Source of the DNA: Hartmannibacter diazotrophicus
GTDB taxonomy: Bacteria; Pseudomonadota; Alphaproteobacteria; Rhizobiales; Pleomorphomonadaceae
Length of the DNA: 64,000 bases
Direction of reading: 5' to 3'
Assembly: GCF_900231165.1 (NCBI RefSeq)
Contig: NZ_LT960614.1
Coordinates: forward strand, 1,052,550-1,116,549
The notes under the pieces were generated by a model. The model saw only the letters and a list, made by a program, of their open reading frames with translations. It was not told the origin of the DNA and searched no databases. Shown piece after piece: positions 28,646 through 41,430 of this stretch. Position 1 is the stretch's first letter; every line of letters starts with the position of its first letter. The translations under genes were made by a program, and so were the position numbers.

Positions 28646-28953
28646 CGCTTTGCGCTCAGAAGGCCGGCCTTGCCGAGCGCGCCGGACAAAAAATCGTTCT
28701 CCAGCGCCAGCTCCCCGATCTTCGCATGCAGCGTCTTCACGTCGATCGTTGGTGCGTTGGACTCGGACTTCGCTTCGGAGCCGAAGACACCGGCAGCCCC
28801 TTCAAGGAGCTGGCTGCGCCACTGCGTGATCTGGTTGGGGTGGACGTCGAACTGCTGCGCCAGGTCGGCCAGCGTCTTCTCGCCCTTGATGGCCGCCAAT
28901 GCGACCTTCGCCTTGAAAGCCGGGCTGTGGTTCCGGCGAACGCGTCTCGTCAT
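28642..28953 (-). CDS. IS3-family transposase OrfA (HTH)
   Basis: A 103-residue protein with an N-terminal helix-turn-helix (SPAFKAKVALAAIKGEKTLADLAQQFDVHPNQITQWRSQL) and a C-terminal leucine-zipper-like helix (VKTLHAKIGELALENDFLSGAL). It binds the element ends and heads the transposase operon. Confidence 0.92.
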   Translation of the reverse strand: MTRRVRRNHSPAFKAKVALAAIKGEKTLADLAQQFDVHPNQITQWRSQLLEGAAGVFGSEAKSESNAPTIDVKTLHAKIGELALENDFLSGALGKAGLLSAKR

Positions 28954-29011
28954 ATCCGCTCCTGTTCACGGCAATCATGCCGCGTTCAGGCCGAAAATCC
29001 ACCTATGCCCA

Positions 29012-29270
29012 ATGTCCAAATTTCCCGAGCCAGCTCTCATGGGTCGTCGCACACTTTCCAAGTGAAGCTTCCTTGGCTAGTCCAGGTACAAGCCACTCCA
29101 CCTAACAGGACGACCGGCATGTTTCGCAAACGGAGGGCTGGAGACGCCGAACGGGCGGCATTTTCTCAGGCGAGTTGCCACGAAGAAGCGTCTGGCTGGG
29201 ACGCTTGCTGGTCACTGGATCTCGCCGGCGGATGCGATCCCCAAGTCCCCAAGTCCCCAAGTCGACATGG
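29012..29270. other. non-coding remnant between the IS and the glucosidase gene
   Basis: No gene recognised. The three forward frames hold only short open stretches, and I could not match any to the missing helicase C-terminus. An 8-base unit CCCCAAGT is repeated in tandem near 29240-29265. Confidence 0.4.
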
Positions 29271-31457
29271 TCAACGCTTTCCGCGGATTTTGACGACAAT
29301 ACTTTCGTCGCCGGAGGTATCGGCAACACGCACGGAAATTGCTGCGTCCCTGCGCTCGACGAGGAGGTCCATGGCTGAATTGCCAAGTTTCAGGCCACCA
29401 AGCCGGACATCGTCCAGAAAATGCGGCAGCACGGGTGCATCAAAGCGGATTTCATTGCCAAGGTGATCCATGGTCAGTCCGAGGCAGCTGGCGAGCAGGG
29501 ACAGCGGGGCGACGGTTGCCCAGGCTTGCGGCGCGCAAGCCACCGGGTAGGCGGTAGGGCCCTGGTGTGGTCGGCGGCGGAAGCCACAAAAAAGTTCTGG
29601 TATTCGCTGCAGTTCCCAATAGCCCGCTGCGTCGACCAGCGCCCCCAGGATGCGGGCTGTATGTTGCTTCAGTCCATAGCGCGCAAAGCCGGCCCCGATA
29701 AGAGCGTTGTCGTGCGGCCAGATCGACCCGTTGTGATAGGAAATCGGATTGAAGTTGGCTTCGCCTCTGGCAATCGTGCGAATGCCCCAGCCGCTGAAGA
29801 AATCCGCACCCATCATGGTCTCGGCGGTTGCCTTGGCGTGTTCGTCGGTGGCGATCCCGCAAAAGAGCGCGTGACCGGCATTCGATGAACGGACCTTGCA
29901 CGGACGCTTTTCGCCATCGAGCGCCAGCGCATACATGTTGATCTCGGGGCACCAGAACGCGGTTTCGAAACGCTCGCGCAAGTGGTCGGCCTGTTGCAGA
30001 AGCGCTGCTGCGAGTGTCTCATGGCCAAGGTGCTCGGCCACGACAGCGATCGCCTTCTTGGCCGCATAGAGATAGGATTGCACCTCGCAAAGCGCGATCG
30101 GTCCTTCCGCGGGTGAACCATCGGCGTGAAAAATCGCGTCGTCGCTGTCCTTCCAGCCCTGGTTGGAAAGACCCATCTCGGTCATCCGGTGGTATTCCAC
30201 GAAGCCGTCTTGATCGGCATCGCCGTAACGGTCGCACCACTCCAGCGCCGCGAGAATATTGCCCCAAAGGCTGCGCATCGTGTCGAGGTCGCCGGTGCGC
30301 TGGAAATAGAGCCCCGCCAGCAGGACAAAGAGCGGTGTCGCGTCGATCGTTCCGTAGTAGCGACCAAACGGCACTTCGCCGAGCCGGGCCATCTCGCTGT
30401 TGCGGCTTTCGTGCAGGATCTTGCCGGGTTGTGCGTCGGCAACGGCGTCGATGGTTGTCGCCTGTGTCGCCGCCAGATGACGCAGGACGCCGAGCCCGAC
30501 AGCCGGATTGGTCCACAGCGTCAGCATGGCGGTGATGATCCCGTCCCGGCCGAACACGGTGCTGAACCAGGGAATGCCGGCGTAGGGGTAAAGGCCCTGT
30601 TCTGTCCGGGTCAACAGCATCGTCAAATCGGATGCCGATCGGGCTGTGACCCTGTTGAACAGCCGGTTTGAACTCGTGATCGTCACGGCGGAATTGCGAA
30701 TGGCGTGCAGCTGACGCCGTTTGGCAAGCAGTGCATGGCGGAAGTTCGCAGGTTCGATGCGCCTTTCCTCGCCGCAGTCGACGACGGCCAGCACCTTGGT
30801 CTTGGCGCCGGCCTCAAGCGCGATCCTGAAGACGGCACGATGCGGTTCGATCCTGCCGGGCTTCGGTTCGAAGGACAGGCAGGTGTGACGACGGATATCG
30901 TCAAGGCCGCTGTATTCGTATTCGACGCGGTTGTCCGTGGCGATGCGGACGGATGTCTTGCCATGGGCCTGGCGGGTTGCGCCGCGCACCTCGAACAGAT
31001 CATGGAAGTCGGCGGCAAAGCGGATCTCCAGCTCGAATTCAAGCCGGCGGCTACCGTAGTTGCGAATGCCGATCCGCTCGAAGCAGGCGCCATCCCAGAG
31101 AAATTTGGTGCGATCGAGCACGATGAGATTGTGGGCAATCGTGGGGGCGTTGGCCGGGCCAAAATCTGGATTGGTCAGATCGACGCAGAGCACGGCATTG
31201 TCGTCGCGAATGCGCGACCCTAGCAGCAACGGGCGCTGCCCCTCGACGAGCAATTCGAACCGGGACAGGTGACGCGTGTCGTGAAAATAAAGTCCATCCG
31301 GTCCGCCTGGCACGAGGCCGCAATCGCCGTACTGGTCGAGGACGACGAAGGCATCGCCTTCCTTCAACGTGAAATGGGTGCTTTCCACGAGGGACATGCG
31401 AACCGGGACGTCCGGCTCGCAGGGTACGTCCGACCAGTCTCTCGATGCCTTGTTCAT
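29271..31457 (-). CDS. amylo-alpha-1,6-glucosidase / glycogen-debranching family protein
   Basis: About 728 residues. The N-terminal glycogen-debranching N domain begins EPDVPVRMSLVESTHFTLKEGDAFVVLDQYGD. The (alpha/alpha)6 catalytic half includes PWFSTVFGRDGIITA, ESRNSEMARLGEVPFGRYYGTIDATPLFV, GWKDSDDAIFHADGS and NGSIWPHDNALIGAGFARYGL. Members hydrolyse alpha-1,6 or related glucosidic bonds. The start is uncertain: ATG 31457 and ATG 31469 lack a good ribosome site, and TTG 31553 has a weakly placed GAGG. It lies downstream of a GT4 glycosyltransferase on the same strand, suggesting a shared glucan or trehalose-type pathway in the cytoplasm. Confidence 0.85.
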   Translation of the reverse strand: MNKASRDWSDVPCEPDVPVRMSLVESTHFTLKEGDAFVVLDQYGDCGLVPGGPDGLYFHDTRHLSRFELLVEGQRPLLLGSRIRDDNAVLCVDLTNPDFGPANAPTIAHNLIVLDRTKFLWDGACFERIGIRNYGSRRLEFELEIRFAADFHDLFEVRGATRQAHGKTSVRIATDNRVEYEYSGLDDIRRHTCLSFEPKPGRIEPHRAVFRIALEAGAKTKVLAVVDCGEERRIEPANFRHALLAKRRQLHAIRNSAVTITSSNRLFNRVTARSASDLTMLLTRTEQGLYPYAGIPWFSTVFGRDGIITAMLTLWTNPAVGLGVLRHLAATQATTIDAVADAQPGKILHESRNSEMARLGEVPFGRYYGTIDATPLFVLLAGLYFQRTGDLDTMRSLWGNILAALEWCDRYGDADQDGFVEYHRMTEMGLSNQGWKDSDDAIFHADGSPAEGPIALCEVQSYLYAAKKAIAVVAEHLGHETLAAALLQQADHLRERFETAFWCPEINMYALALDGEKRPCKVRSSNAGHALFCGIATDEHAKATAETMMGADFFSGWGIRTIARGEANFNPISYHNGSIWPHDNALIGAGFARYGLKQHTARILGALVDAAGYWELQRIPELFCGFRRRPHQGPTAYPVACAPQAWATVAPLSLLASCLGLTMDHLGNEIRFDAPVLPHFLDDVRLGGLKLGNSAMDLLVERRDAAISVRVADTSGDESIVVKIRGKR

Positions 31458-31601
31458 GGAGCGGCACATGGCAGAGGCATGGACAAGATCGAGACGCTGT
31501 CTGTCATGAACGAACCTCTTTGCAGTGTTCTGGGCAGCGTTCTGGAACGTCAAATCCTCGTTCCATATGCTGTCGAGTGATGAGCGCCGGATGGTTCGCC
31601 A

Positions 31602-32723
31602 TCACATGACCACAACGGGAGTGCCGAGCGCTATCGGGCGACTTTCACGTTGCTCAAGCGCCAACATCGGTTTCGTGACGTCTGCGGCAACGGGCTCCCG
31701 ATGATCCAGCAAATGCTGATAGGCTTGGACATAGTTGTCGGCCATCCGCTTTGCCGTGAAGCGCGAGCGCCCGTATGCGGCGACGGCGCGCCGGGACAGT
31801 TGCTTCACTTCCCGCACCGCGTCGACAGCCTCGGAGATCGAGTCCACGATGACGCCGCTGATGCCATCGCCAATGATCTCCGGGACGGACCCGTTGCGCC
31901 AGGCAATCACCGGTGTCCCCGTCGACATGGCCTCGATCATGACGAGCCCGAAGGGCTCCGGCCAGTCGATCGGAAACAGCAGGGCAAGCGCATTGCCGAG
32001 AAATCCGGATTTCTCATGTTCGTCGATTTCACCGATGAATTCGATCAACGGGTTATCGAGCAATGGGACGATTTCGCGCTCGAAGTAGGCCTGGTCGATC
32101 GGGTCCACCTTGGCGGCGATCTTCAGTGGCACGCCGGAGCGCAAGGCGATCTCGATCGCCCGGTCGGGGCGTTTTTCGGGCGAGATTCGGCCAAGGAACG
32201 CAAGATAGTCGCCACCGGCCTCGTTATACGGGCACACCTGCGGCGGCAGGCCATGATAGACAGTTGCAAGCCAGTTGACGCCTGCCGGCATCGGCAGTCG
32301 CTGGTTGTTGGAAACCGATATCAGCGGCATTGGCGTCACCACGCCGCAAAACGGCTGTGTCAGTGGCAGATCCAGGCGTCCATGCAGCGTGGTCACGCAT
32401 TTTCCCTCAAGGCCGTGGAACAGTTTGCTGGCCAGAAGATCGATATGCAGGTGGATGATGTCGAATTCCGCTTCGCGATGGCGGACTTGGCGCAGCATGG
32501 TCGAGTGCTGGGCTGTCAGATCGCGAACACCTCCTAGCCTGAGACCTTGAGAGGATCCTGCCACGAGTTCTGCGGCCGTGACGGAATCTCCCGAGGCGAA
32601 CAATGTGACCTGATGACCGGCCTCGATCAGGGCCTCGGTCAGCCAGGATACGCATCGTTCGGTGCCTCCGTAGAGCATGGGGGGCACGGCTTCGGCCAGC
32701 GGAGCAACCTGAGCGATACGCAT
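31602..32723 (-). CDS. glycosyltransferase family 4 protein
   Basis: A 373-residue GT-B enzyme. The N-terminal Rossmann half starts RIAQVAPLAEAVPPMLYGGTERCVSWLTEAL. The C-terminal half carries the donor-binding segment GRISPEKRPDRAIEIA and the GT4 motif PFGLVMIEAMSTGTPVIAWRNGSVPEII with the catalytic E-x7-E pattern. It transfers a nucleotide-linked sugar to an unknown acceptor. It lies 145 bases upstream of the glucosidase gene, same strand, likely one operon. The ATG at 32723 is preceded by GAGG. Confidence 0.88.
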   Translation of the reverse strand: MRIAQVAPLAEAVPPMLYGGTERCVSWLTEALIEAGHQVTLFASGDSVTAAELVAGSSQGLRLGGVRDLTAQHSTMLRQVRHREAEFDIIHLHIDLLASKLFHGLEGKCVTTLHGRLDLPLTQPFCGVVTPMPLISVSNNQRLPMPAGVNWLATVYHGLPPQVCPYNEAGGDYLAFLGRISPEKRPDRAIEIALRSGVPLKIAAKVDPIDQAYFEREIVPLLDNPLIEFIGEIDEHEKSGFLGNALALLFPIDWPEPFGLVMIEAMSTGTPVIAWRNGSVPEIIGDGISGVIVDSISEAVDAVREVKQLSRRAVAAYGRSRFTAKRMADNYVQAYQHLLDHREPVAADVTKPMLALEQRESRPIALGTPVVVM

Positions 32724-32950
32724 GGGAAAACCTCGATTCCAATAGGGTGAAGGAACACCTCAAGTGTCTGAGGCTAGACCAGAGCGACGGACGGCCAGTG
32801 GACGTTGTGCCGCGTGGACGCACGTAACCTGACCGCATCGACAGGCAGTCGAGGCGGGCGCCGCGCGTCTGTTGGATGCGCGTGGATTTTGTGGACTATC
32901 GCCTCGCGACTGCGCGCCGGCACCGGAGTGATGCCGGACGCGAGACCCGG

Positions 32951-33343
32951 TCAGGTATCGAGAGCGGTGATGCAGCCATTGATCGCATTTCTGTCAGCGG
33001 ACGTTTGCCCGGGCATCACGGCCCAGCCGCCGGCTTCGACGAATTGGCGCTTCTTGTACGAGTCCGTCAGGGCCTTGAACTCGACCAGTTTCGCGCTGGA
33101 ATCGGGAGCTGCATTGAAGTTTTCCATGCAGATCACCGATGCCAGTTCGGCGCGGGCATCGTCTCCGGCTGACATCGCCATCTTCTGCGATGTGCCGCCG
33201 GTGACCCAGCCGCCCCAGGTGAAGCCGACCACCATTGTCGCAATCACGGAACCGACGCAGGCCCAGACGAGCATCGCCTTGCTGGGTTGCAGGCCATCCC
33301 ATAGTTGCATGATGGATGGTTTTCCGGTGGTGTTCGTAGCCAT
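32951..33343 (-). CDS. small membrane protein, unknown function
   Basis: A 130-residue protein with one strong membrane segment near residues 22-45 (MLVWACVGSVIATMVVGFTWGGWVTGG). The soluble remainder contains two Cys (SVICMENF, NGCITAL). The ATG at 33343 is preceded by the strong ribosome site AAGGAGGA. I recognise no family with certainty; similar small proteins occur in rhizobial stress clusters. It lies between groEL and the GT4 gene on the same strand and may be membrane-anchored with the C-terminal domain in the periplasm. Confidence 0.7.
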   Translation of the reverse strand: MATNTTGKPSIMQLWDGLQPSKAMLVWACVGSVIATMVVGFTWGGWVTGGTSQKMAMSAGDDARAELASVICMENFNAAPDSSAKLVEFKALTDSYKKRQFVEAGGWAVMPGQTSADRNAINGCITALDT

Positions 33344-33529
33344 GGTGCCGTTCCTCCTTGGGTGACGGTTCCGATGCGGCCGGCCATTCTCGACCAAGCT
33401 TTTCAGAGACCGTTTATGACGGCAACCGAAGGCGCTGATGCGTCTCTTCGCCGAAGATCGAAATGCCTTTGCGCCGGGCGGAGCGTCGGTTTCATCTGAA
33501 GCCGACGCGCGCGGGCAGGGCAGGCAGTG

Positions 33530-35152
<1,623 letters not shown>

Positions 35153-35196
35153 TTAGTCCAATCGAGTGAGAGAAACCGGAGCGTGAAGTCGGCCCG

Positions 35197-35520
35197 TCAG
35201 GCGGCCTTCTTTGATGGCTTTGCCGCATCGGATAAGTCGACGATGCCCAATATGTCGGTTTCCCGCATGATCAGGAGATCGTCACCGTCGATCTTGATCT
35301 CGGTTCCCGACCACTTGCCGAAGAGGATCATGTCGCCAGCCTTGACGCCCGGGACGATCAGCGCGCCGTGTTCGTCGCGCGATCCTGGGCCCACGGCGAC
35401 GACTTCGCCTTCTTGTGGTTTTTCCTTGGCCGTGTCGGGAATGATGATCCCGCCCCGCGTTTGCGTGTCACTGTCCGCTCGCCGGATGACGACGCGGTCG
35501 TGTAGTGGACGGAATTTCAT
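35197..35520 (-). CDS. groES: co-chaperonin GroES
   Basis: A 107-residue cpn10 with [45 protein letters not shown], the mobile loop and the C-terminal [10 protein letters not shown]. The tail is extended by KPSKKAA. First gene of the groES-groEL operon; a CIRCE element lies about 55 bases upstream. Confidence 0.95.
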   Translation of the reverse strand: MKFRPLHDRVVIRRADSDTQTRGGIIIPDTAKEKPQEGEVVAVGPGSRDEHGALIVPGVKAGDMILFGKWSGTEIKIDGDDLLIMRETDILGIVDLSDAAKPSKKAA

Positions 35521-35575
35521 TTGAAATCTTTCTGTGGCCTGTATTTTTGATAGCCACAGTCACCATATGGTGTTC

Positions 35576-35602
35576 TTGGCACTCATATATAAGGAGTGCC
35601 AA
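35576..35602. promoter_or_regulatory. CIRCE element (HrcA operator) of groESL
   Basis: TTGGCACTC-N9-GAGTGCCAA is a perfect 9-bp inverted repeat with the 9-base spacer that defines CIRCE (consensus TTAGCACTC). On the minus strand a TATAAT box (35606-35611) abuts it, so HrcA binding would block transcription start. This indicates heat-inducible control by HrcA. Confidence 0.92.
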
Positions 35603-35800
35603 AATATTATATGAGAAAAATTCAAACCGAAAATTTGCGATCGTAATTTATTCCAGAAAAATCAGCTAAAGTTCTCATTTAAAATTATTATTTATTACAT
35701 GAGAAATAGTAAGTTATGGCCTTTCATATAGCCTGTAGATGTATTTTTACTTGTGAGACATCTCTGATCAGATCCGCTTTCCGGAGGCGAAGGAGGTGTT
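35603..35800. other. AT-rich groESL upstream region
   Basis: About 200 bases at roughly 70 percent A+T in an otherwise GC-rich window. It contains the heptamer ATGAGAA at 35611 and 35699 and its complement TTCTCAT at 35672, a spaced inverted repeat. No gene. It could be an UP-element/curved promoter region or foreign DNA brought in with groESL. Confidence 0.5.
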
Positions 35801-35823
35801 CATGGGCATGGATCATGTCGGGA

Positions 35824-36429
35824 TCAGCCACACCTCGTCCCAGCGCCTGCGACGCCGCTCATGCCCGGCGGTTGCTCCATCGCTAAGGCCCCAGACATCC
35901 ACTCTCGGCGCAGGATGGCGTACTGCATGGTGTTTTCGTAGATCGGATTGCCCGCATCGTCGTTGGTGAAGGAGACGAACTCCACGAACACACCTTCGCG
36001 GCGCATGCCCAGCTTTTCGCAGAGGCGCTGCGAGGGGGTGTTGTGGTCTTCGACATAGGCATAGAGCCGGCGAAAACCCTTTGCCCGGAAGAGATGATCG
36101 AACAGGGCTCTCGCGGCCTCGAACGCATATCCTTGGCCACCGAATTGCGGATTGAGGTTCCAGCCGACCGAGGCCGTGTCCTCCTCCTCGCCCTCTTCGC
36201 CGCCGCCGAACAGATCGCCGATGACCCGGCCTGTCTGTTTCAGGCAGATTGCCACGCTGCCCTCGTCGAGGGCGCGTCTCCCGACCTCGATCTCCGCCTC
36301 GGCCAGGTCTGCGAGCTTGAGCGAGAGGAAGCAGGGGGTGGTGGGTGCGCGCAGATAGGCAAAGAGGTCTGCTGCATCCCCCTCCCGGAAGGACCTCAGG
36401 ATCAGGCGCTCGGTCTCGATGATGTGCAT
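35824..36429 (-). CDS. GNAT family N-acetyltransferase
   Basis: A 201-residue acetyltransferase of the RimJ/RimL type: ETERLILRSFREGDAADLFAYL at the N-terminus, the acetyl-CoA loop region GWNLNPQFGGQGYAFEAARALFDHLF, and YAYVEDHNTPSQRLCEKLGMRREG. The ATG at 36429 begins MHIIETERLIL as in the family. The C-terminus carries about 24 residues beyond the usual YAILRREW end (low-complexity Gly/Ala/Met), suggesting read-out into unrelated DNA. Acceptor unknown. Confidence 0.85.
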   Translation of the reverse strand: MHIIETERLILRSFREGDAADLFAYLRAPTTPCFLSLKLADLAEAEIEVGRRALDEGSVAICLKQTGRVIGDLFGGGEEGEEEDTASVGWNLNPQFGGQGYAFEAARALFDHLFRAKGFRRLYAYVEDHNTPSQRLCEKLGMRREGVFVEFVSFTNDDAGNPIYENTMQYAILRREWMSGALAMEQPPGMSGVAGAGTRCG

Positions 36430-36452
36430 GTCCGGACCTCTTCGAAAGGCGG

Positions 36453-36536
36453 TCAATGATAGGCACGGAACAGGCCGCGATACCTGGCCAGCGTGAAAAA
36501 CACCGCGGCCGCCAGCATCGCGATCGCCCCGGCGGG
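36453..36536 (-). pseudogene. possible C-terminal relic of a membrane transporter
   Basis: On the minus strand the frame reads PAGAIAMLAAAVFFTLARYRGLFRAYH then stop. It looks like the last helix of a carrier, but upstream of base 36536 the frame loses protein character. It lies between the TetR and GNAT genes, where a TetR-controlled transporter would be expected. Only 28 codons, so this is tentative. Confidence 0.3.
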
Positions 36537-36604
36537 TAGACGTCGATGATCCTCGGCAATTCCGTGTCCGGTGCATTCAGCGATTGCGTTCGTTGATATA
36601 AATA

Positions 36605-36614
36605 CATACGTATG
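36605..36614. promoter_or_regulatory. palindrome upstream of the TetR gene
   Basis: CATACGTATG is a perfect 10-bp palindrome in an A/T-rich stretch 37 bases before the TetR start, a usual place for a TetR autoregulatory operator. No second copy is seen. Confidence 0.35.
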
Positions 36615-36650
36615 GATTTCAATAGCAATCGATGATGAAGGAGCCGCGAT

Positions 36651-37190
36651 TTGGGCAGAAAACCGACGATCACGCGTGACGGGTTGCTCGAAATCGCGGA
36701 AAGGATCGTTCGCAGTGAAGGCGCGGCCGGCCTGACCATCGATGCCCTGGCCAAGGCTGCCGGCATCTCGAAAGGCGGCGTCCAGTATTCATTCTCGTCG
36801 AAAGACGATCTGGTCCGCGCGCTGGTCGAGAGATGGACGCGTCAGTTCGACGAGTTGCTTGGTGAAATCGACGACGTTCCGCCGGCTGATCTCATTCGAA
36901 ATTACATCAAGGTCATGCGCAGCTCGCACGCCGCCATGAACGCCAAAATGGCCGGCCTGATGATTGCCTACATCCAGAACCGGCAAAACGTCATCGAGAC
37001 CCGGGAATGGTACCGTTCCATGTTCGAGCGCCTCGGCGGCGGAACGAGCGATGCGCAGGCGGCCCGGGTCGCCCTGCTGGCCATTGAGGGCCTCTTTCTG
37101 CTGCGCATCACCGGCATTGATGAAGACGGGGAATGGAGTGCTTTTCTCGGCGACGTGGAGAGCGTTTTTGAGCGCCTGCTCGAGAAATGA
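36651..37190 (+). CDS. TetR family transcriptional regulator
   Basis: A 179-residue regulator. The N-terminal HTH is ILEIAERIVRSEGAAGLTIDALAKAAGISKGGVQYSFSSKDDLVRALVE-like (residues 12-60), and the helical C-domain has the TetR_C-type sequence near MNAKMAGLMIAYIQNRQNVIETREWY. The start is TTG at 36651, with AAGGAG nine bases before it. It is divergent from the GNAT gene and the transporter relic, so its original target may have been lost. Ligand unknown. Confidence 0.85.
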   Translation: MGRKPTITRDGLLEIAERIVRSEGAAGLTIDALAKAAGISKGGVQYSFSSKDDLVRALVERWTRQFDELLGEIDDVPPADLIRNYIKVMRSSHAAMNAKMAGLMIAYIQNRQNVIETREWYRSMFERLGGGTSDAQAARVALLAIEGLFLLRITGIDEDGEWSAFLGDVESVFERLLEK

Positions 37191-37330
37191 TAGGTCTTTC
37201 CGCCACATCCACATGCCGCCAGCTTTTCCGAATAACGAAAGTTTGTGCGCGTTCAGAAGGCGGGTAGGGCGCTCGCCGCCCGTCTGGCGGTTGACAAAGC
37301 GTGGGTCGGGACGCAGTCTCGGCGCATTCA

Positions 37331-37438
37331 CCCGGGGGGTCCCGACAAGGGGCTGAGAGTCTGATAGCCGGTCCGGCAGGTCCGTGCAGCGCAGTGACCC
37401 GATGAACCTGATCCAGTTCATACTGGCGTAGGGATGGT
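37331..37438 (+). promoter_or_regulatory. TPP riboswitch of thiCME
   Basis: The conserved THI-box parts are present in order: GGGGTCCC, GGGGCTGAGAG (near 37349), a variable arm, TGACCCGATGAACCTGATC (near 37395) and CTGGCGTAGGGA (near 37422). It ends about 110 bases before thiC. Thiamine pyrophosphate binding would shut down thiC-thiM-thiE expression. Confidence 0.95.
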
Positions 37439-37505
37439 GTTCGGGCTGCGCGGCTTTGGCCGGGACTTCCACGGCGTGTTTCACGCGGCCAATCTCCATT
37501 CATGA

Positions 37506-40155
<2,650 letters not shown>

Positions 40156-40159
<4 letters not shown>

Positions 40160-40833
40160 GATCTTTCGACCTGTCGCTCTATCTCGTGCTCGATCCCGGC
40201 CTTTGCGCCGGGATCGGCATGGTCGAGACGGCCCGCGCCGCCGTGGCCGGCGGCGCGACCATGGTGCAGCTTCGCGACAAGACGGGTGGCACGGCGCGAA
40301 CGGTCGAGATCGGGCGGGCGTTGAAGGACGCGCTGGCCGGCACCGGCGCGCGGCTGATCGTCAATGACGATGTGGCGGCGGCTGTGGCGATCGGCGCTGA
40401 TGGCGTTCATGTCGGACAGGGCGACATGGCCGTGGCCGAGGCGCGCGCCCGGATTGGGCCGGAGGCGATCCTTGGTCTCTCCGTCGAGACCCCCGAACTG
40501 GCCGCGGCGGCGGACCCGGCGCTCGTGGACTACATCGGCGCGGGCCCGGTCTTTGCCACACCGACCAAGCCGGACCACGAGCAGGCGGTGGGCTTTGATG
40601 GTCTCATCGCCCAGATCGCCGCCAGTTCCATCCCCGCTGTCGCCATCGGCGGTCTCAAGGTCCGGCATGTTGCGCCGGTCTTGGCCGCGGGAGCACGGGG
40701 CATCGCGGTGGTCTCGGCCATTTGCGGCCAGCCGGACCCGGAAGCGGCGGCGCGAGATCTTGCGAAGGAAATCGAAGCTGTCCGGTCGCGGCGTTCAGAA
40801 AATGGATCTCATCGGGCGTCGCTTGACCGCTAA
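40156..40833 (+). CDS. thiE: thiamine-phosphate synthase
   Basis: Joins the pyrimidine and thiazole phosphates to thiamine phosphate. A 225-residue TIM barrel: YLVLDPGLC, ATMVQLRDKTGGTA, LIVNDDVAAAVAIGADGVHVGQGDM, IGAGPVFATPTKPDH and VAIGGLKVRHV. The last gene of the thiCME operon. It meets the Nudix gene on the other strand with a four-base overlap of stop codons. With thiC and thiM it covers pyrimidine synthesis, thiazole salvage and joining; the thiazole synthesis genes (thiG, thiO, thiS) are not here. Confidence 0.95.
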
Positions 40834-41285
40834 CCTCGTCCCGACGCGATGTCGGCGGCGAGGCGGACAACCTTGGCGACATCGAGACTGAGGGCAAGTC
40901 CGGTGTCGTCCAGTTCATCGAGGCGGAACCATCGCGCATCGAGGGCGTCGTCGCCGGCAACCGGTTCCCCGGCAATCCAGTCGCAGAGGACCGCAATCAG
41001 CACGAAATGCCGGCGAAGACCGCCGGTTTCGTCGCGATCGAACGCGTCCACCGCCGTGAAGACGCGGCGCGCTTGCCCACGGATCCCGGTTTCCTCGAAG
41101 AGTTCCCGCACGGCCGCTGCCTCTATCGGCTCGCCGGCTTCGATCTTGCCGCCCGGAAAGCCCCAGCGACCGGCATCCGGCGGATTGGCCCGGCGCACCA
41201 GAAGTATCCGTTCTTCATGGAAGACGGCGGCAATCGTGGCGGCGATTGGGAGAGCCTTGGCAATGGGCTGTGGTGATGCAGGCAT
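40830..41285 (-). CDS. Nudix hydrolase under TPP-riboswitch control
   Basis: A 151-residue MutT-like pyrophosphohydrolase. The Nudix box is complete: GGKIEAGEPIEAAAVRELFEETGI (G-x5-E-x7-RE-x2-EE-x-G pattern). The surroundings (ILLVRRANPPDAGRWGFPGG, DARWFRLDELDD) are those of small ADP-ribose/NTP-type Nudix enzymes. The leader on this strand is a TPP riboswitch (41330-41430), so the gene is under thiamine control. A role in cleaning up thiamine precursors or thiamine pyrophosphate is an inference. ATG 41285 is used; GTG 41294 is an alternative. It converges on thiE. Confidence 0.88.
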   Translation of the reverse strand: MPASPQPIAKALPIAATIAAVFHEERILLVRRANPPDAGRWGFPGGKIEAGEPIEAAAVRELFEETGIRGQARRVFTAVDAFDRDETGGLRRHFVLIAVLCDWIAGEPVAGDDALDARWFRLDELDDTGLALSLDVAKVVRLAADIASGRG

Positions 41286-41329
41286 GGTGGCCACTCAAGC
41301 GAGGCCGGCAAAGGCGTGAGGCGGTTAGA

Positions 41330-41430
41330 CCTGTCCCTTCGCCGGCATGATCCGGATCAGGTTCAAAGGGTCACTGTGCTGCCGTCCGGCCAACAGTATC
41401 TCAGCCCCTTGGCGGGGCACCCCTCGGTAG
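41330..41430 (-). promoter_or_regulatory. TPP riboswitch upstream of the Nudix gene
   Basis: On the minus strand all THI-box elements appear in order: GAGGGGTGCCC (near 41425), AAGGGGCTGAGA (near 41405), TGACCCTTTGAACCTGATC (near 41370) and CCGGCGAAGGGACAG (near 41340). It ends about 45 bases before the Nudix start, close enough for translational control. Confidence 0.95.

Larger units (their letters stand above)
27789..29011 (-). mobile_element. IS3-family insertion sequence
   Basis: About 1.22 kb with overlapping orfA and orfB. The ends are imperfect inverted repeats: the left end reads TGTCTCTAAGTGGATTT and the complement of the right end reads TGGGCATAGGTGGATTT, each followed by related sequence (CGCCCTG and CGGCCTG). 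Both begin TG and are the same distance from the shared GTGGATTT. I could not see a convincing target-site duplication. The element ends the helicase frame. Both transposase genes look intact. Confidence 0.85.

Noticed and set aside
27785-29015. Target-site duplication of the IS3 element
   Set aside because: The 3-4 bases next to the two likely ends do not match in any alignment I tried, so no duplication is claimed.
25932-29270. A full Dpd (DNA 7-deazaguanine) or similar defence system
   Set aside because: Only one helicase-like gene is present and it is truncated; no dpdA, preQ0 or nuclease partners lie nearby.
35802-35969. A 55-codon plus-strand frame with a very good AAGGAGGTG ribosome site
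   Set aside because: The residues are not protein-like (Arg, Ser and Trp-rich) and the frame lies on the GNAT gene. It might be the 5' end of a lost gene, but there is no support.
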